DNA of 64,000 nt from Natronospirillum operosum (GTDB lineage Bacteria > Pseudomonadota > Gammaproteobacteria > Pseudomonadales > Natronospirillaceae): contig NZ_SRMF01000001.1 in the NCBI RefSeq assembly GCF_004768465.1, forward strand, positions 62,001 to 126,000, given 5' to 3'. Shown here one piece after another: positions 26,458-35,686 of the stretch (position 1 is the first letter of the stretch; each line of letters opens with the position of its first letter). The translations under genes and the position numbers were made by a program. Below the pieces are notes generated by a model, which had not been told where the DNA came from, ran no database searches, and saw nothing but the letters and a program-made list of their open reading frames with translations.

Positions 26458-28080
26458 ATGACGATCTGGGCCATCTTCAGTTTCATCGGCGGGGTAGGGC
26501 TGTTTCTGCTCGGCATGAAGCTGATGACAGAAGGCCTGAAGGTGGCCGCCGGCGATGCCCTGCGGCACATTCTGGCCTGGGCCACCCACAGCCGCCTGCG
26601 TGGTGTGGCTTCCGGGGCTCTGATTACCGGCCTGGTCCAGTCTTCCAGTGCGGTCATTTTTGCCACCATCGGTTTTGTGAATGCCGGGGTATTGGGCCTG
26701 GGGCCAGCGGTCAGCGTGATCTACGGCGCCAATCTGGGTACCACCATGACCACCTGGCTGGTAAGCGTGGCCGGGCTGCAGTTCAGCCTGAAGGCCTTCG
26801 CCTTGCCCTTTATCGGGCTGGGGATGCTGCTGCAGGTGATGGGCCGACGCGCCACACTGCAGGCTCTGGGCACGGCACTGGCCGGTTTCGGGCTGTTTTT
26901 TCTGGGCCTGGATGTGCTGACTGGCCTGTTTGCTGATGCCGGCGAACTGGTGGCGCCGGTGCCGCCGGAATCCGGGGTGCTGACGCTGGCCCTGTACTGC
27001 CTGATTGGCGTGATCATGACCGTGATGATGCAGTCCTCCAGTGCTGCGCTGGCGGTGATACTGACCGCTGCTGCCGGTGGTCTGGTCGGCTTGCCGGCCG
27101 CCGCTGCCATGATGGTAGGGGCCAACATCGGTACCACGTCCACGGCGGCCTTTGCGGCGATCGGGGCCACGCCCAATGCGCGCCGGGTGGCGGCCAGTCA
27201 CGTGCTGTTCAATCTGGTGGAAGCGGTAGCGGTTTTTCTGCTGTTCGGGCTGCTGTTGTGGTGGGTGCAGCTGCTTTCCGGCTTCCCGGATGCCGGCGGT
27301 TCGGTGGCCGTGGCACTGGCCATCTTCCATACCTCGGGTAAGCTCATCGGGCTGACGCTGATGTGGCCGCTGACGCCATTTCTGGTGCGCTGGCTGGAAC
27401 GTCAGTTTGCACCCGAAGGCCGTTCGCTGGCGCATGCCGAGTATCTCGACAAGACGGCGCTGGAGACACCGTCGGTAGGCCTGCAGGCCGTGCGGCAGGA
27501 ACTGAATCGTGTAGAGGATGGCACTACGGCCCTGTTGCGGGCAGCACTGCAGTCACCGCCCCCCGAGGGCCTGCAACTGAGTCGGCAGCAGGGTGATCTG
27601 CGGGCGCTGCTGGATACCATCAACGAGGCCATACAGGGTTTTTCCAGTCATGACCTGCCGGGTGATCTGGCCGCCCAGTTGCCGGAGTTGCTGCGTATCA
27701 CGCATGATCTGGAGGAAATGGGCGAGCGAGCGCTGGAACTGCATACGCTGGCCCGGCGCCTGCCCGCCCTGAGTCCACCGGAAGCGGCACAGGTCGAACC
27801 GGGTCAGCGCTTGTCGGCGCTGGCGCTGGCAGCGGTCGCAGATGTCGGCCGGCAGGCGCAGCAGGCATCGGCAGACCCGAACCATGAGTCACTGCCGTCG
27901 GTGGACGCCTTTGAAGCCCGTTACCAGACGGTGAAACAGCAACTGCTGGCCGCTGGTGCTGCGCGCCAGTTGCCCAGCCGGCAAATGGGCGACTGGCTGG
28001 ACTATTACAGCAACCTGCGGCGCATTGTACTGCTGGCTGCGCGTATCGGCATGCACCTTGATACCTGGCCCAAAGAATGA
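26458..28080 (+). CDS. Na/Pi cotransporter family protein with PhoU-like tail
   Basis: 540-residue inner-membrane sodium-phosphate symporter homologue (NptA/YjbB type). Two copies of the diagnostic QSSSA motif are present (GLVQSSSAVIFATIGF and MMQSSSAALAVILTAA), each in a repeated membrane unit with GANLGTT and GANIGTT. About eight to nine membrane helices occupy the first ~320 residues; the remaining ~200 form a soluble helical PhoU-like region. ATG at 26458 gives the normal start MTIWAIFSFIGGVGLFLLG; upstream in-frame sequence has no membrane character. Likely role is phosphate transport or export; related proteins in E. coli may move phosphate outward. It converges on an MFS gene 21 bp away. 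Confidence 0.9.
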   Translation: MTIWAIFSFIGGVGLFLLGMKLMTEGLKVAAGDALRHILAWATHSRLRGVASGALITGLVQSSSAVIFATIGFVNAGVLGLGPAVSVIYGANLGTTMTTWLVSVAGLQFSLKAFALPFIGLGMLLQVMGRRATLQALGTALAGFGLFFLGLDVLTGLFADAGELVAPVPPESGVLTLALYCLIGVIMTVMMQSSSAALAVILTAAAGGLVGLPAAAAMMVGANIGTTSTAAFAAIGATPNARRVAASHVLFNLVEAVAVFLLFGLLLWWVQLLSGFPDAGGSVAVALAIFHTSGKLIGLTLMWPLTPFLVRWLERQFAPEGRSLAHAEYLDKTALETPSVGLQAVRQELNRVEDGTTALLRAALQSPPPEGLQLSRQQGDLRALLDTINEAIQGFSSHDLPGDLAAQLPELLRITHDLEEMGERALELHTLARRLPALSPPEAAQVEPGQRLSALALAAVADVGRQAQQASADPNHESLPSVDAFEARYQTVKQQLLAAGAARQLPSRQMGDWLDYYSNLRRIVLLAARIGMHLDTWPKE

Positions 28081-28082
28081 AC

Positions 28083-28096
28083 CTGCCGGCCGGCAG
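28083..28096. terminator. 14-bp palindrome between convergent transporter genes
   Basis: CTGCCGGCCGGCAG is a perfect palindrome in the 21-bp gap between the stop codons of the phosphate transporter and the MFS exporter. It could serve as a two-way stop signal, but there is no T tract and, as an RNA, the hairpin would need an internal loop. Confidence 0.25.
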
Positions 28097-28101
28097 TGCC
28101 G

Positions 28102-29298
28102 TCAGGCCACTGCTTGCTGCGGTGTGCCGCGCAACGTCATGATCGACAGCGTGACGGCCACCAGAGAACACACGGCAATGGCCGCCGTCAGCATCAGCGG
28201 TGTGCCATCGAAGATCAGGCTGACCACCGCAATGGCAATGGCGCCCAGCATCATCTGCAGTGTGCCACCCAGAGCGGCGGCGGTGCCGGCAATCGGGCCA
28301 TGTTCATCCAGTGCCAGCACCATGGACGTGGGCACCACCAGACCGAGAAACGCAAAGGTGACCACCAGCATGGCCACCAGCAGCGGGAAGCTGTCAAAGC
28401 CGAGGCTCACGACAGCAAACAGCAGACAGGCTGCAACGGCGAAACCTGTGACCGCCCATTTGACCACCGGGATGGAGCCAAAACGGGCGCCCAGATTGGC
28501 GGCGATCTGACTGGTAGTGAAGAAACCCAGTGCGTTGAGCGCGAAAGCCAGGCTGAACTGGAAGGGGGTCAGACCGTAGTGGCCGGTATACAGAAATGAA
28601 GCCGTGGCCAGAAAGGTGAAGAAGCTGGCCATGCCCATGCCACCGATCAGCGTCAGCCCCATGAACCCTGTGTCCCGAAACAATACCCCGAAGGCACTCA
28701 TCATGGTGTTGAAACGAAAGGGTGACCGGTCAGCCGGGGCCAGGGTTTCCTGCAGTGCGAAGCCGGTCAGCAACAGGCCCATTACCGTCACCATGGCGAC
28801 GGCCAGGAACACTGCCCGCCAGCCGAATGGCACGATGATGGCGCTGCCCATCAGCGGCGCCAGCATCGGCGACACTGCGATCACCAGCATGATGGTGGAC
28901 ATCAGGCGGGTGGCTTCGATGCCGGTATAGCGGTCGCGGATCACCGCGCGCGGAATCGACATCACTGCCGCTGCCCCCAGGCCCTGCACAAAGCGCATGG
29001 CAATCAGCCACTCGATGCTGGGTGCCAGGGCGCAGCCGAGTGATGCCAGCCCAAAGATGCCCAGGCCGAAGTAGAGGGGTGGTTTGCGCCCGAACACATC
29101 GGAAGCCGGGCCGTAAAACAACTGGCAGATGCCGAAGGCGATAAAAAAGGACATCAGGGTCCACTGGGAGGCCGATACCGTGGCGTTCAGATCCTCGGCA
29201 ATGGTCGGCATCGCCGGCAGGTACATATCGATGGCAAAGGGGCCTATCCAACTCAGCAGGCCCAGGATCAGGGCCATCTTGATCATGTCGGTTTTCAC
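28102..29298 (-). CDS. Bcr/CflA-type multidrug efflux MFS transporter
   Basis: 398-residue, 12-helix inner-membrane drug:H+ antiporter. Features: GPFAIDMYLPAMPTIAEDL, the Bcr/CflA-type first helix with an acidic residue; motif A as GPASDVFGRKPPLYFGL; and AMRFVQGLGAAAVMSIPRAV, the family-typical motif B/C area. The start is GTG (complement 29296-29298) with AAGGAAAC at proper distance; an ATG four codons later is an alternative. Family members export chloramphenicol, bicyclomycin, sulfonamides and similar drugs; the true substrate is not predictable. Confidence 0.9.
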   Translation of the reverse strand: MKTDMIKMALILGLLSWIGPFAIDMYLPAMPTIAEDLNATVSASQWTLMSFFIAFGICQLFYGPASDVFGRKPPLYFGLGIFGLASLGCALAPSIEWLIAMRFVQGLGAAAVMSIPRAVIRDRYTGIEATRLMSTIMLVIAVSPMLAPLMGSAIIVPFGWRAVFLAVAMVTVMGLLLTGFALQETLAPADRSPFRFNTMMSAFGVLFRDTGFMGLTLIGGMGMASFFTFLATASFLYTGHYGLTPFQFSLAFALNALGFFTTSQIAANLGARFGSIPVVKWAVTGFAVAACLLFAVVSLGFDSFPLLVAMLVVTFAFLGLVVPTSMVLALDEHGPIAGTAAALGGTLQMMLGAIAIAVVSLIFDGTPLMLTAAIAVCSLVAVTLSIMTLRGTPQQAVA

Positions 29299-29551
29299 AG
29301 AGGTTTCCTTGTAAACAGGTGAGCTTGGCTGACCAGGGGCAGCCTATGGTAACGCTTTCTCCGGTCCGATCCAGGGCCGTTCAGCGCTATGCCATGTCTT
29401 GTCGGATAAGAATCAGTGAAATCGACATTACCCGTCACCGGACATCTGCAGGTCCCGGGCGAATCTGCCTGAGCGTCTGTCGATTTCATGGATGCCGGTC
29501 CGACAATGTACGGCATTACGCTGATATCAATTCGAGAACAAGGGGATCAAC

Positions 29552-30487
29552 ATGAAACAAGGTACCATCATCATATGCAAAGCCAGATTGCTGGCGCTGA
29601 TTGCAACAGGCTGCCTGCTGGCCCTGTTGTCGGCCTATTCGCAGGCGCACACAGACAGCGGGCATATCGATGTCAACGGCCTCAGCTATTACTACGAAAT
29701 TCACGGTGAGGGAGAGCCACTCCTCCTTGTCCATGGTGGGCTGGGCTCTCTGGACATGTTTGAACCCATACTGCCGATACTGACCGCATCCAGACAGGTG
29801 ATCGGCGTTGATCTGCAGGGTCATGGCAGAACGGCACTGGGTGAACGGCCGATCATCTATGAAGATATGGGCAATGACATGGCAGCTCTGCTGACGGAGC
29901 TGGGATACGATCAGGTTGATGTCATGGGCTATTCAATGGGCGGCGCTGTGGCCCTGCGCTTGGCCATACAGCATCCCGGGCTCGTCAGGCGTCTGGTCTC
30001 CGTTTCAGCCGGATTTGCGCATCCGGACGGGACCTACCCCGAAATAATAGCGCAGCAGGAGATGATTGGTGCAGAGATGGCCGAGGCGATGCAGGGTACG
30101 CCCATGTATGAATCCTACATGGAGCTCGCACCGAACCCGGAAGATTTCCCGCGGTTGCTCGACCGCATGGGAGAATTGATGGACCGTCCCTTCGATTGGT
30201 CGGAAGACATCCGGCGGCTCGGAATGCCGGTGATGCTGATCTATGGCGACAGTGACATGCAGCGGCCCGAGCATATCGTAGAGTTCTACCAGCTGCTTGG
30301 CGGAGGCCTGCAGGATGCCGGATGGCAGCGCGAAAACATGTCACAGAACCGGCTGGCGATTCTGCCGAATTTCACTCATTATGATATTTTCCTGGCGCCC
30401 GAACTGGCTCGTACCGCCTTGCCTTTCCTCAATGGCGAATACGAGTTCAGAAACTGGGGCGAGCAGGAGCGGGAAGCCGGAAACTGA
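29552..30487 (+). CDS. Secreted alpha/beta-fold hydrolase
   Basis: 311 residues with an N-terminal signal peptide (hydrophobic run about 13-28, cleavage likely after SQA near 31). The hydrolase core has LLVHGGLGSLDMF (oxyanion strand), VIGVDLQGHGRT, and the nucleophile elbow GYSMGG with Ser128. An acid residue is expected near YGDSDM and the catalytic His in the NFTHYDIFL segment. Likely periplasmic esterase or lactonase. ATG at 29552 follows AAGGGGATCAAC. It shares its strand with the barrel protein gene downstream (27-bp gap), so the two may be cotranscribed. Substrate unknown. Confidence 0.87.
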   Translation: MKQGTIIICKARLLALIATGCLLALLSAYSQAHTDSGHIDVNGLSYYYEIHGEGEPLLLVHGGLGSLDMFEPILPILTASRQVIGVDLQGHGRTALGERPIIYEDMGNDMAALLTELGYDQVDVMGYSMGGAVALRLAIQHPGLVRRLVSVSAGFAHPDGTYPEIIAQQEMIGAEMAEAMQGTPMYESYMELAPNPEDFPRLLDRMGELMDRPFDWSEDIRRLGMPVMLIYGDSDMQRPEHIVEFYQLLGGGLQDAGWQRENMSQNRLAILPNFTHYDIFLAPELARTALPFLNGEYEFRNWGEQEREAGN

Positions 30488-30514
30488 GGCAAGTTGATAT
30501 GACAGGCAGGTGAT

Positions 30515-31285
30515 ATGACAGGACTATGCGGGCGTTTGTGCCGGGGCCGTTTCACCGCCCCGGGTGTGGTGGCAGTTCTGTTGCTGGCCGCGTCGGCGGC
30601 GGCAGATGATGTGGAAGTCACGCTGGAAGCCGGGGTGCTGGGGTTCAGCTATAACGAGGCGCAGATACCCAACAGCAATGCGGGCGACCGCTTTGATGTC
30701 ACCACGGTGGCTGGTGACGGCCCGATCGTCTATGGCCGGCTCAGCATTCAGCGCACCTTTGCCGACCGTCATATTGTACGGGGTGTCTATGCGCCGGTGC
30801 GTATCGAGGGTATCGGCGCCTTTGACGAGCCGGTCCGTTTTGCCGGCGAGGAGTTCGATGCCGATGATGCGATCAGTGGGCTCTACCAGTTCAATACCTA
30901 CCGCCTGACCTATCGTTATCGGTTTGTGCACAATGAAGACTGGTCACTGGGGGCCGGCGTGACCGGTCTGGTGCGGGACGCCAACATCCGCCTGGTGCAG
31001 GGCAGCACACGCGCCGAAGACCCGAACATTGGCGTGGTGCCGTTGCTGCACGCCAATGTGCAGTACCGGTTCAATGAGCATTGGGGCTCGGAATTCGATA
31101 TCGACGCCCTGGCCAGCCCGCAGGGCAGGGCGGTGGATGCGATTTTGATGGGTACCTATCAGCCGCGGAATGACATGACCTGGCGTCTGGGCTATCGCAC
31201 CCTGGAAGGTGGCGGTGACGGCAGCAGCGTCTATTCTTTCGCCTGGCTGCATTTCGGCATGCTCGGGGTCAGCTATCAGTTCTGA
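30515..31285 (+). CDS. Predicted outer-membrane beta-barrel protein
   Basis: 256 residues with a signal peptide (APGVVAVLLLAASAAA, cleavage near residue 30). The mature part has alternating beta strands and ends in the aromatic terminus GMLGVSYQF, the classical C-terminal Phe of barrel proteins. Strands such as YRLTYRYRFVHNEDWSLGAGVTG (broken into adjacent strands) and NVQYRFNEHWGSEFDID support an 8- to 10-stranded small barrel of the OmpA/OmpW-like size class. AGGCAGGTGAT precedes the ATG. The stop overlaps the end of the convergent small gene by 10 bp. Ligand or role unknown. Confidence 0.8.
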   Translation: MTGLCGRLCRGRFTAPGVVAVLLLAASAAADDVEVTLEAGVLGFSYNEAQIPNSNAGDRFDVTTVAGDGPIVYGRLSIQRTFADRHIVRGVYAPVRIEGIGAFDEPVRFAGEEFDADDAISGLYQFNTYRLTYRYRFVHNEDWSLGAGVTGLVRDANIRLVQGSTRAEDPNIGVVPLLHANVQYRFNEHWGSEFDIDALASPQGRAVDAILMGTYQPRNDMTWRLGYRTLEGGGDGSSVYSFAWLHFGMLGVSYQF

Positions 31286-31605
31286 TCTCCCAGATCTTTC
31301 TTCAGTTGTTCGAACAGCGCCCGTTTTTCCGCCGCTGGCCGCTCCGGTGCCACATGGGTGTGGTCGGTGAGCGGGCTGAGATCCAGTTCCGGCGCGGACT
31401 CCGGCGCCGGCGGGGCGGTGGCTGCCGCTCCGGCCAGATGACTTTCCAGCACGTCCAGGGCTTCGATACTGCCCTGCAGCGTGTCTTCGGGCAGTCCCGA
31501 CTCTTCAATGCGGGCATTGAGCTTTTCGATCATCTGCTGCACGATTTCGTCGGACGGCTGCTGGTCGCGCAGCCATTGCAAGGCACTTTCGGCGGAGGTG
31601 GACAT
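31276..31605 (-). CDS. Small acidic protein of unknown function
   Basis: 109 residues, no family recognised. The first ~55 residues are helical (SALQWLRDQQPSDEIVQQMI, LNARIEESGLPEDTLQGSIE), followed by an Ala/Pro linker and a short charged C-terminal helix (AAEKRALFEQLKKDLG). No signal peptide or membrane helix. Its ATG (31603-31605) shares one base with the TTG start of the divergent alkB-like gene, and its end overlaps the convergent barrel gene. The dense packing supports a real gene, though codon evidence alone would be modest. Confidence 0.62.
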   Translation of the reverse strand: MSTSAESALQWLRDQQPSDEIVQQMIEKLNARIEESGLPEDTLQGSIEALDVLESHLAGAAATAPPAPESAPELDLSPLTDHTHVAPERPAAEKRALFEQLKKDLGDQN

Positions 31606-32228
31606 TGGTCAACTCGGTTCCTGACTGTGATTTCACGGCGGATTATCTCACAGCCACGGAAGCGGACAACCTGCTGGCGCATTGTCTGACTGCGTTACCC
31701 TGGCAGCAGGAAGATATTCTTCTGTTTGGTCGTACCGTGGCGCAGCCCCGGCTGCAGGTCTGGATGGGTGAGCCCGACGCGGTGTATCGCTATTCCGGTA
31801 CCGATTTTGTACCCGTTCCCTGGGATGCGCAGATCCGGGCACTGTGCACCAGGCTGGCCCGAGACTGCGGTACCCGGTTCAATTCTGTACTGTGCAATCT
31901 CTATCAGCATGGTCAGCACAGTATGGGCTGGCATGCGGACGATGAGCCCGAACTGGGGCCGGAGCCGGTCATTGCGTCGTTGTCTCTGGGCCATGCCAGG
32001 CGTTTTGTGCTGCGGCCGCGGGCAAAGGGCAATCCGGACCGCCACGAGTGGTCGTTGGGCCATGGTGATCTGCTGGTCATGCGGGGTCAGACCCAGCAGC
32101 ACTGGTTGCATGGTATTCCGAAAACTCGCAGGGCTGTCGGGCCCAGGGTCAATCTGACATTTCGTCGGCTACTGGGGGCAGAGGTCAGTGCAGGCAGGGC
32201 GGAGTCAGCCGAGATTGATGTCGGCTGA
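31605..32228 (+). CDS. alkB: AlkB-like 2-oxoglutarate/Fe(II) dioxygenase
   Basis: 207-residue DNA/RNA demethylation repair enzyme of the AlkB (ALKBH2/3-like) family. Iron ligands: His110 and Asp112 in GWHADDEPELG, and His169 in QHWLHGIPK. 2-oxoglutarate binding: Arg181 and Arg187 in RVNLTFRR. The substrate-lid segment is SVLCNLYQHGQHSMGW. The start is TTG at 31605 with an excellent ribosome site (GGAGGTGGACA) directly upstream; no ATG suits the family N-terminus. The end overlaps the next convergent gene by 24 bases. Removes 1-methyladenine/3-methylcytosine in known relatives. Confidence 0.9.
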   Translation: MVNSVPDCDFTADYLTATEADNLLAHCLTALPWQQEDILLFGRTVAQPRLQVWMGEPDAVYRYSGTDFVPVPWDAQIRALCTRLARDCGTRFNSVLCNLYQHGQHSMGWHADDEPELGPEPVIASLSLGHARRFVLRPRAKGNPDRHEWSLGHGDLLVMRGQTQQHWLHGIPKTRRAVGPRVNLTFRRLLGAEVSAGRAESAEIDVG

Positions 32229-32804
32229 TTGGCGATAGAGGTTGTACAGACTTTCGTTGATGGCCCGCTTGATGCTGGTGCGCTGGAAGGCAGAGACATG
32301 CGTCAGCTCGTTCAGGCGCAGGCGGTGCAGATGCAGGCAGGGTGTGCTGGCATCGAACTCGCGCAGATCCCCTTTCACCAGGACCGGCAGAAACGGGTCG
32401 TCCGAAGCCTGGCTGGACAGAATCTTGCGCAGGGCGTTACGAAACGGGATGGCCGGCGACAGCGCCCTGGTTTTGCGGCTGCGCTGAACCACATGCAGAC
32501 CCCGCTTGCCGATGGTTTCGCCGAGAATGATGAACAGGCCGGTATCCCGCACGGCATCGGCGGTGATACCGCCATAGGTATCGTGGAACGCATAGGGATT
32601 GGGCAGAATCACCAGTGGTGCATTGCTCTTGCGGGGAAAATTGATGGTGTAGTTGGTGTATAATTGCTCCACCGAATCACTATAGATGCAGAGCCGTCCC
32701 TCGAAATGCAGCACAAACTCACGCGCCTTCTGCCGGGATTGCAGCCGGTCGAGGTTCCATTCCAGGTCGGCATTGCTACTGGGATCCAAAGCAGGTGCTG
32801 ACAT
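32205..32804 (-). CDS. Conserved protein of unknown function
   Basis: 199 residues; no family recognised with confidence. The sequence looks globular and soluble: REFVLHFEGRLCIYSDSVEQ, FPRKSNAPLVILPNPYAFHD, GLFIILGETIGKRGLHVVQR, and a basic helical region with FRNALRKILSSQ. No signal peptide, membrane helix or obvious catalytic motif. ATG at 32802-32804 is the only sensible start. Its tail overlaps the alkB-like gene by 24 bases on the opposite strand. Transcribed divergently from tesB across 146 bp. A nucleic-acid or cyclic-nucleotide-related role cannot be supported. Confidence 0.68.
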   Translation of the reverse strand: MSAPALDPSSNADLEWNLDRLQSRQKAREFVLHFEGRLCIYSDSVEQLYTNYTINFPRKSNAPLVILPNPYAFHDTYGGITADAVRDTGLFIILGETIGKRGLHVVQRSRKTRALSPAIPFRNALRKILSSQASDDPFLPVLVKGDLREFDASTPCLHLHRLRLNELTHVSAFQRTSIKRAINESLYNLYRQSADINLG

Positions 32805-32950
32805 TATCTACATCCTCAAGACGGTAATCTGTGACGCTCGACTATAGTCAACCCGGAAGCCAGTCATAGGGATGGGGTTCTGGAAATGTGACGGATGCAC
32901 TCTTAGCATGAGATGCAGTTCAAATTTTTGGCAAAAATATGGGGAATTGA

Positions 32951-33817
32951 ATGCGCACGGTTGTCGCTGAACTGATTGATCTGCTCAGTCTGGAAGCAGC
33001 AGGAGACCATGAGTGGATTGGGCACAGTCAGGATCTTGGGTTTCCCAAGGTGTTCGGGGGCCAGGTAATCGGGCAGGGGCTGTCGGCGGCATCCTACACC
33101 GTGGATGACAGGGTGCCGCATTCATTGCATGCCTATTTTCTGCGCGCCGGTGACGTCAACCAGCCCATCCACTACGCAGTCGAAGTCATTCGCGACGGCG
33201 GCAGCTTCAGCGCGCGCCGGGTGGTGGCGAGCCAGTATGACAAGCCGATGCTGGTGATGACGGTGTCGTTCCAGAAACCCGAGACCGGGTTGTCCTTTGC
33301 GCGCTCAATGCCCAGTGTGCCCGGGCCGGAGAAGCTGCAGAGCGAGCTGAGCCTGTATCGGGAACATGCGGAAGAGATACCGGAGCGCGTGCGCGCCCAG
33401 TTCACGGCCGAGCGCCCGGTGGAATTTCGTATTGTGGAAAACCAGAACCCCTTCCGGCCCAGGGTCGGAGTGCCGCGCCGCCATATGTGGATACGCTCCA
33501 CGGCGCCGCTGCCGGATGATCTGAGTGTGCACCGCTCCATGCTGGCCTACACTTCGGATTACGGGTTTCTGGAAACAGCTCTGCAGCCACATGGGGTGTC
33601 CATAATGCAGCCGGACCTGCAGATCGCCAGCCTTGACCACTCGATCTGGTTCCACCGCGAGTTTCGTCTTGATGACTGGCTGCTCTATGTCGCCGAAAGT
33701 CCGATCACTGACCATGCGCGGGGCTTTGTGCGGGGAGAAATCTTCAACCAGGACGGTGAGCTGGTGGCCTCCACCGCCCAGGAAGGCCTGATGCGTCTGC
33801 GGGAGCGCAAGGCATGA
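32951..33817 (+). CDS. tesB: Acyl-CoA thioesterase II
   Basis: Hydrolyses fatty acyl-CoA to free acid and CoA. The 288-residue double-hotdog protein shows FGGQVIGQGLSAASYTV and PHSLHAYFLRAGD in the first repeat and the catalytic Asp/Thr-Ser/Gln trio in the second: YTSDYGFLET, LDHSIWFHREF and STAQEGLMR. Length equals E. coli TesB (286). The stop overlaps the ubiX start by four bases (ATGA), so they are cotranscribed. No clear promoter found in the 146 bp upstream, although the region is AT-rich near 32920-32945. Confidence 0.93.
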   Translation: MRTVVAELIDLLSLEAAGDHEWIGHSQDLGFPKVFGGQVIGQGLSAASYTVDDRVPHSLHAYFLRAGDVNQPIHYAVEVIRDGGSFSARRVVASQYDKPMLVMTVSFQKPETGLSFARSMPSVPGPEKLQSELSLYREHAEEIPERVRAQFTAERPVEFRIVENQNPFRPRVGVPRRHMWIRSTAPLPDDLSVHRSMLAYTSDYGFLETALQPHGVSIMQPDLQIASLDHSIWFHREFRLDDWLLYVAESPITDHARGFVRGEIFNQDGELVASTAQEGLMRLRERKA

Positions 33818-34440
33818 CACAGCAGGCGATTGCCATCGGCATCACCGGTGCCTCGGGAGCCCAGTATGGACTGCGACTGTGCGAGGTGCTGCTGCGCGCG
33901 GGCCAGCCGGTCTACCTGATGGTGTCCAAGGCCGCATTGATGGTCACTGCGCTGGAAACCGATGATCCCTTGCCGGCCAGGCCCGAGGCCATTCAGCAGG
34001 CATTGAATGAGCGCTGGGACATCAGGACCGGGTTGCTGCAGGTGTTCGGACGCGAGGAATGGACGGCTCCGGTGGCCAGCGGCAGCGGCCACTGGCGGGC
34101 ACTGGTGGTCTGCCCCTGCAGTACCGGCACGCTGTCGGCGGTGGCGACCGGAGCCAGCAACAACCTGATCGAGCGCTGTGCCGATGTGGCACTGAAGGAG
34201 CGCCGGCAGGTGATACTGGTGCTGCGCGAAAGCCCCTATTCCCGGGTCCATATCCAGAACATGCTGGCCGCGACCGATGCCGGGGCCGTGGTGTTGCCAG
34301 CCAGTCCGGGGTTCTATCACAAGCCGCAGACCGTGGACGACATGATCGATTTCATTGTCGCGCGGGTACTCAATGTGCTCGATATACCGCAGTCACTGTT
34401 GCCGGCCTGGGGTGCTGGTGCTAGCTCGAACGAGCCTTGA
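33814..34440 (+). CDS. ubiX: Flavin prenyltransferase UbiX
   Basis: Makes prenylated FMN, the cofactor of the UbiD decarboxylase in ubiquinone synthesis. The 208-residue flavodoxin-like protein opens with IAIGITGASGAQYGLRL, then VCPCSTGTLSAVATGASNNLIERCADV, KERRQVILVLRESPYS and SPGFYHKPQTVDDMIDFIVARVL, all diagnostic for the family. Starts in an ATGA overlap with tesB. The end overlaps the convergent cca gene by 20 bases. UbiD is not in this window. Confidence 0.95.
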   Translation: MTQQAIAIGITGASGAQYGLRLCEVLLRAGQPVYLMVSKAALMVTALETDDPLPARPEAIQQALNERWDIRTGLLQVFGREEWTAPVASGSGHWRALVVCPCSTGTLSAVATGASNNLIERCADVALKERRQVILVLRESPYSRVHIQNMLAATDAGAVVLPASPGFYHKPQTVDDMIDFIVARVLNVLDIPQSLLPAWGAGASSNEP

Positions 34441-35686
34441 TTGCTTTCAGCGTGCGGGCGATGGCTTGCAGGCGCTCGCGACGGATTGCTGCGCCGAGCT
34501 CCGGGCCCCTGTAGCCGGCGTCCAGCAGCGGCTGCGTCTGCACGGCACCGGCCGTTGCGGCCAGCTCCAGTGCCCAGTCTGCCTGCGGATAGTCCGTCTG
34601 TTCAAAGCCGCTGCGTCCGCGCGCATCGGCGCGGCAGGCCAGCGCAAACCCGCGCAACTGAGTATCGTCCTGCCAGGGGCGGAAGGGTTCCAGCATGTTC
34701 AGCACCGTGGCCGGTTTCTGGTCCGGCAGGCGATGGCAGTGGGTATGCCATTCACAGGTCAGGCAGGCCAGGCGGTGCAATGCCTTGCTGACTTTCAGCC
34801 GCTGACTGGCCGCATCGATCAGTGGCAGTCCGCGTTTTTCATGGCCGCGATGGCCGGGCAGGACATGGGCCGGTGTGACGCCCTTGCCGAAATCGTGGCA
34901 CAGCACGGCATAGCGTACATCCAGGCGCCGGGTCAGGCTGGCGGCCTGATCCAGTGCCAGCATGGCGTGGATGCCGGTATCCACTTCCGGGTGGTACAGC
35001 ATGGTCTGGGGCACGCCAAACAGGGCATCCAGTTCGGGCAGCAGTATCTTCAGCGCACCCACTTCGCGCAGGGTATAGAAGAACACCGAGGGCTGGTCGG
35101 TGGCGAGCGCCTTGGCCATATCCTGCCACACGCGCTCCGGGGTCAGGCTGTCCATTTCACCGCTGTCGACCATGTCGCGCATCAGCGCCTGTGTCTCCGG
35201 TGCGATGCTGAACCCGCGCGGGGCCAGCAGGGCGGCAAAGCGAGCCACCCGGATAACCCGCAGCGGATCCTCGCGGAAGGCCGGGGAGACGTGGCGCAGC
35301 ACGCGCCGCTCCAGGTCTTCCCGTCCCCCCGTGGGGTCAATCAGCTCACCGTCTTCGGTCTGTGCCATGGCATTGATGGTCAGGTCCCGGCGCTGCAGAT
35401 CCTGTTCCAGCGTGATGGCGGGCGAAAAATCGCAGATGAAACCCTGATAGCCCTGACCGGATTTGCGTTCGGTGCGGGCCAGGGCGTGCTCTTCGCCCGT
35501 CTCCGGGTGCAGGAACACCGGGAAGTCGGCGCCTACCTGACGGTAACCCAGTGCCAGCAGGGTCTCCGGCGTGGCGCCGGTAATCACCCAGTCGCGATCC
35601 TTGACCGGTTCGCCCAGCAGATGATCACGCACTGCTCCGCCGACCAGGTAACGCTGCCAGCTGTTATTGGAAGTCGTTCTGCTCAT
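34421..35686 (-). CDS. cca: CCA tRNA nucleotidyltransferase
   Basis: Adds or repairs the 3' CCA of tRNA. 421 residues, class II, long bacterial form: YLVGGAVRDHLLG, DRDWVITGATPE (metal Asp pair region), RRDLTINAMAQ, DPLRVIRVARFAA, followed by an HD-type phosphohydrolase domain with VLCHDFGKG and GHRGHEKRG, as in the multifunctional E. coli enzyme (412 residues). ATG at 35684-35686 chosen; an upstream in-frame start would add 34 non-conserved residues. C-terminus overlaps ubiX by 20 bases on the opposite strand. Confidence 0.95.
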   Translation of the reverse strand: MSRTTSNNSWQRYLVGGAVRDHLLGEPVKDRDWVITGATPETLLALGYRQVGADFPVFLHPETGEEHALARTERKSGQGYQGFICDFSPAITLEQDLQRRDLTINAMAQTEDGELIDPTGGREDLERRVLRHVSPAFREDPLRVIRVARFAALLAPRGFSIAPETQALMRDMVDSGEMDSLTPERVWQDMAKALATDQPSVFFYTLREVGALKILLPELDALFGVPQTMLYHPEVDTGIHAMLALDQAASLTRRLDVRYAVLCHDFGKGVTPAHVLPGHRGHEKRGLPLIDAASQRLKVSKALHRLACLTCEWHTHCHRLPDQKPATVLNMLEPFRPWQDDTQLRGFALACRADARGRSGFEQTDYPQADWALELAATAGAVQTQPLLDAGYRGPELGAAIRRERLQAIARTLKAIKARSS

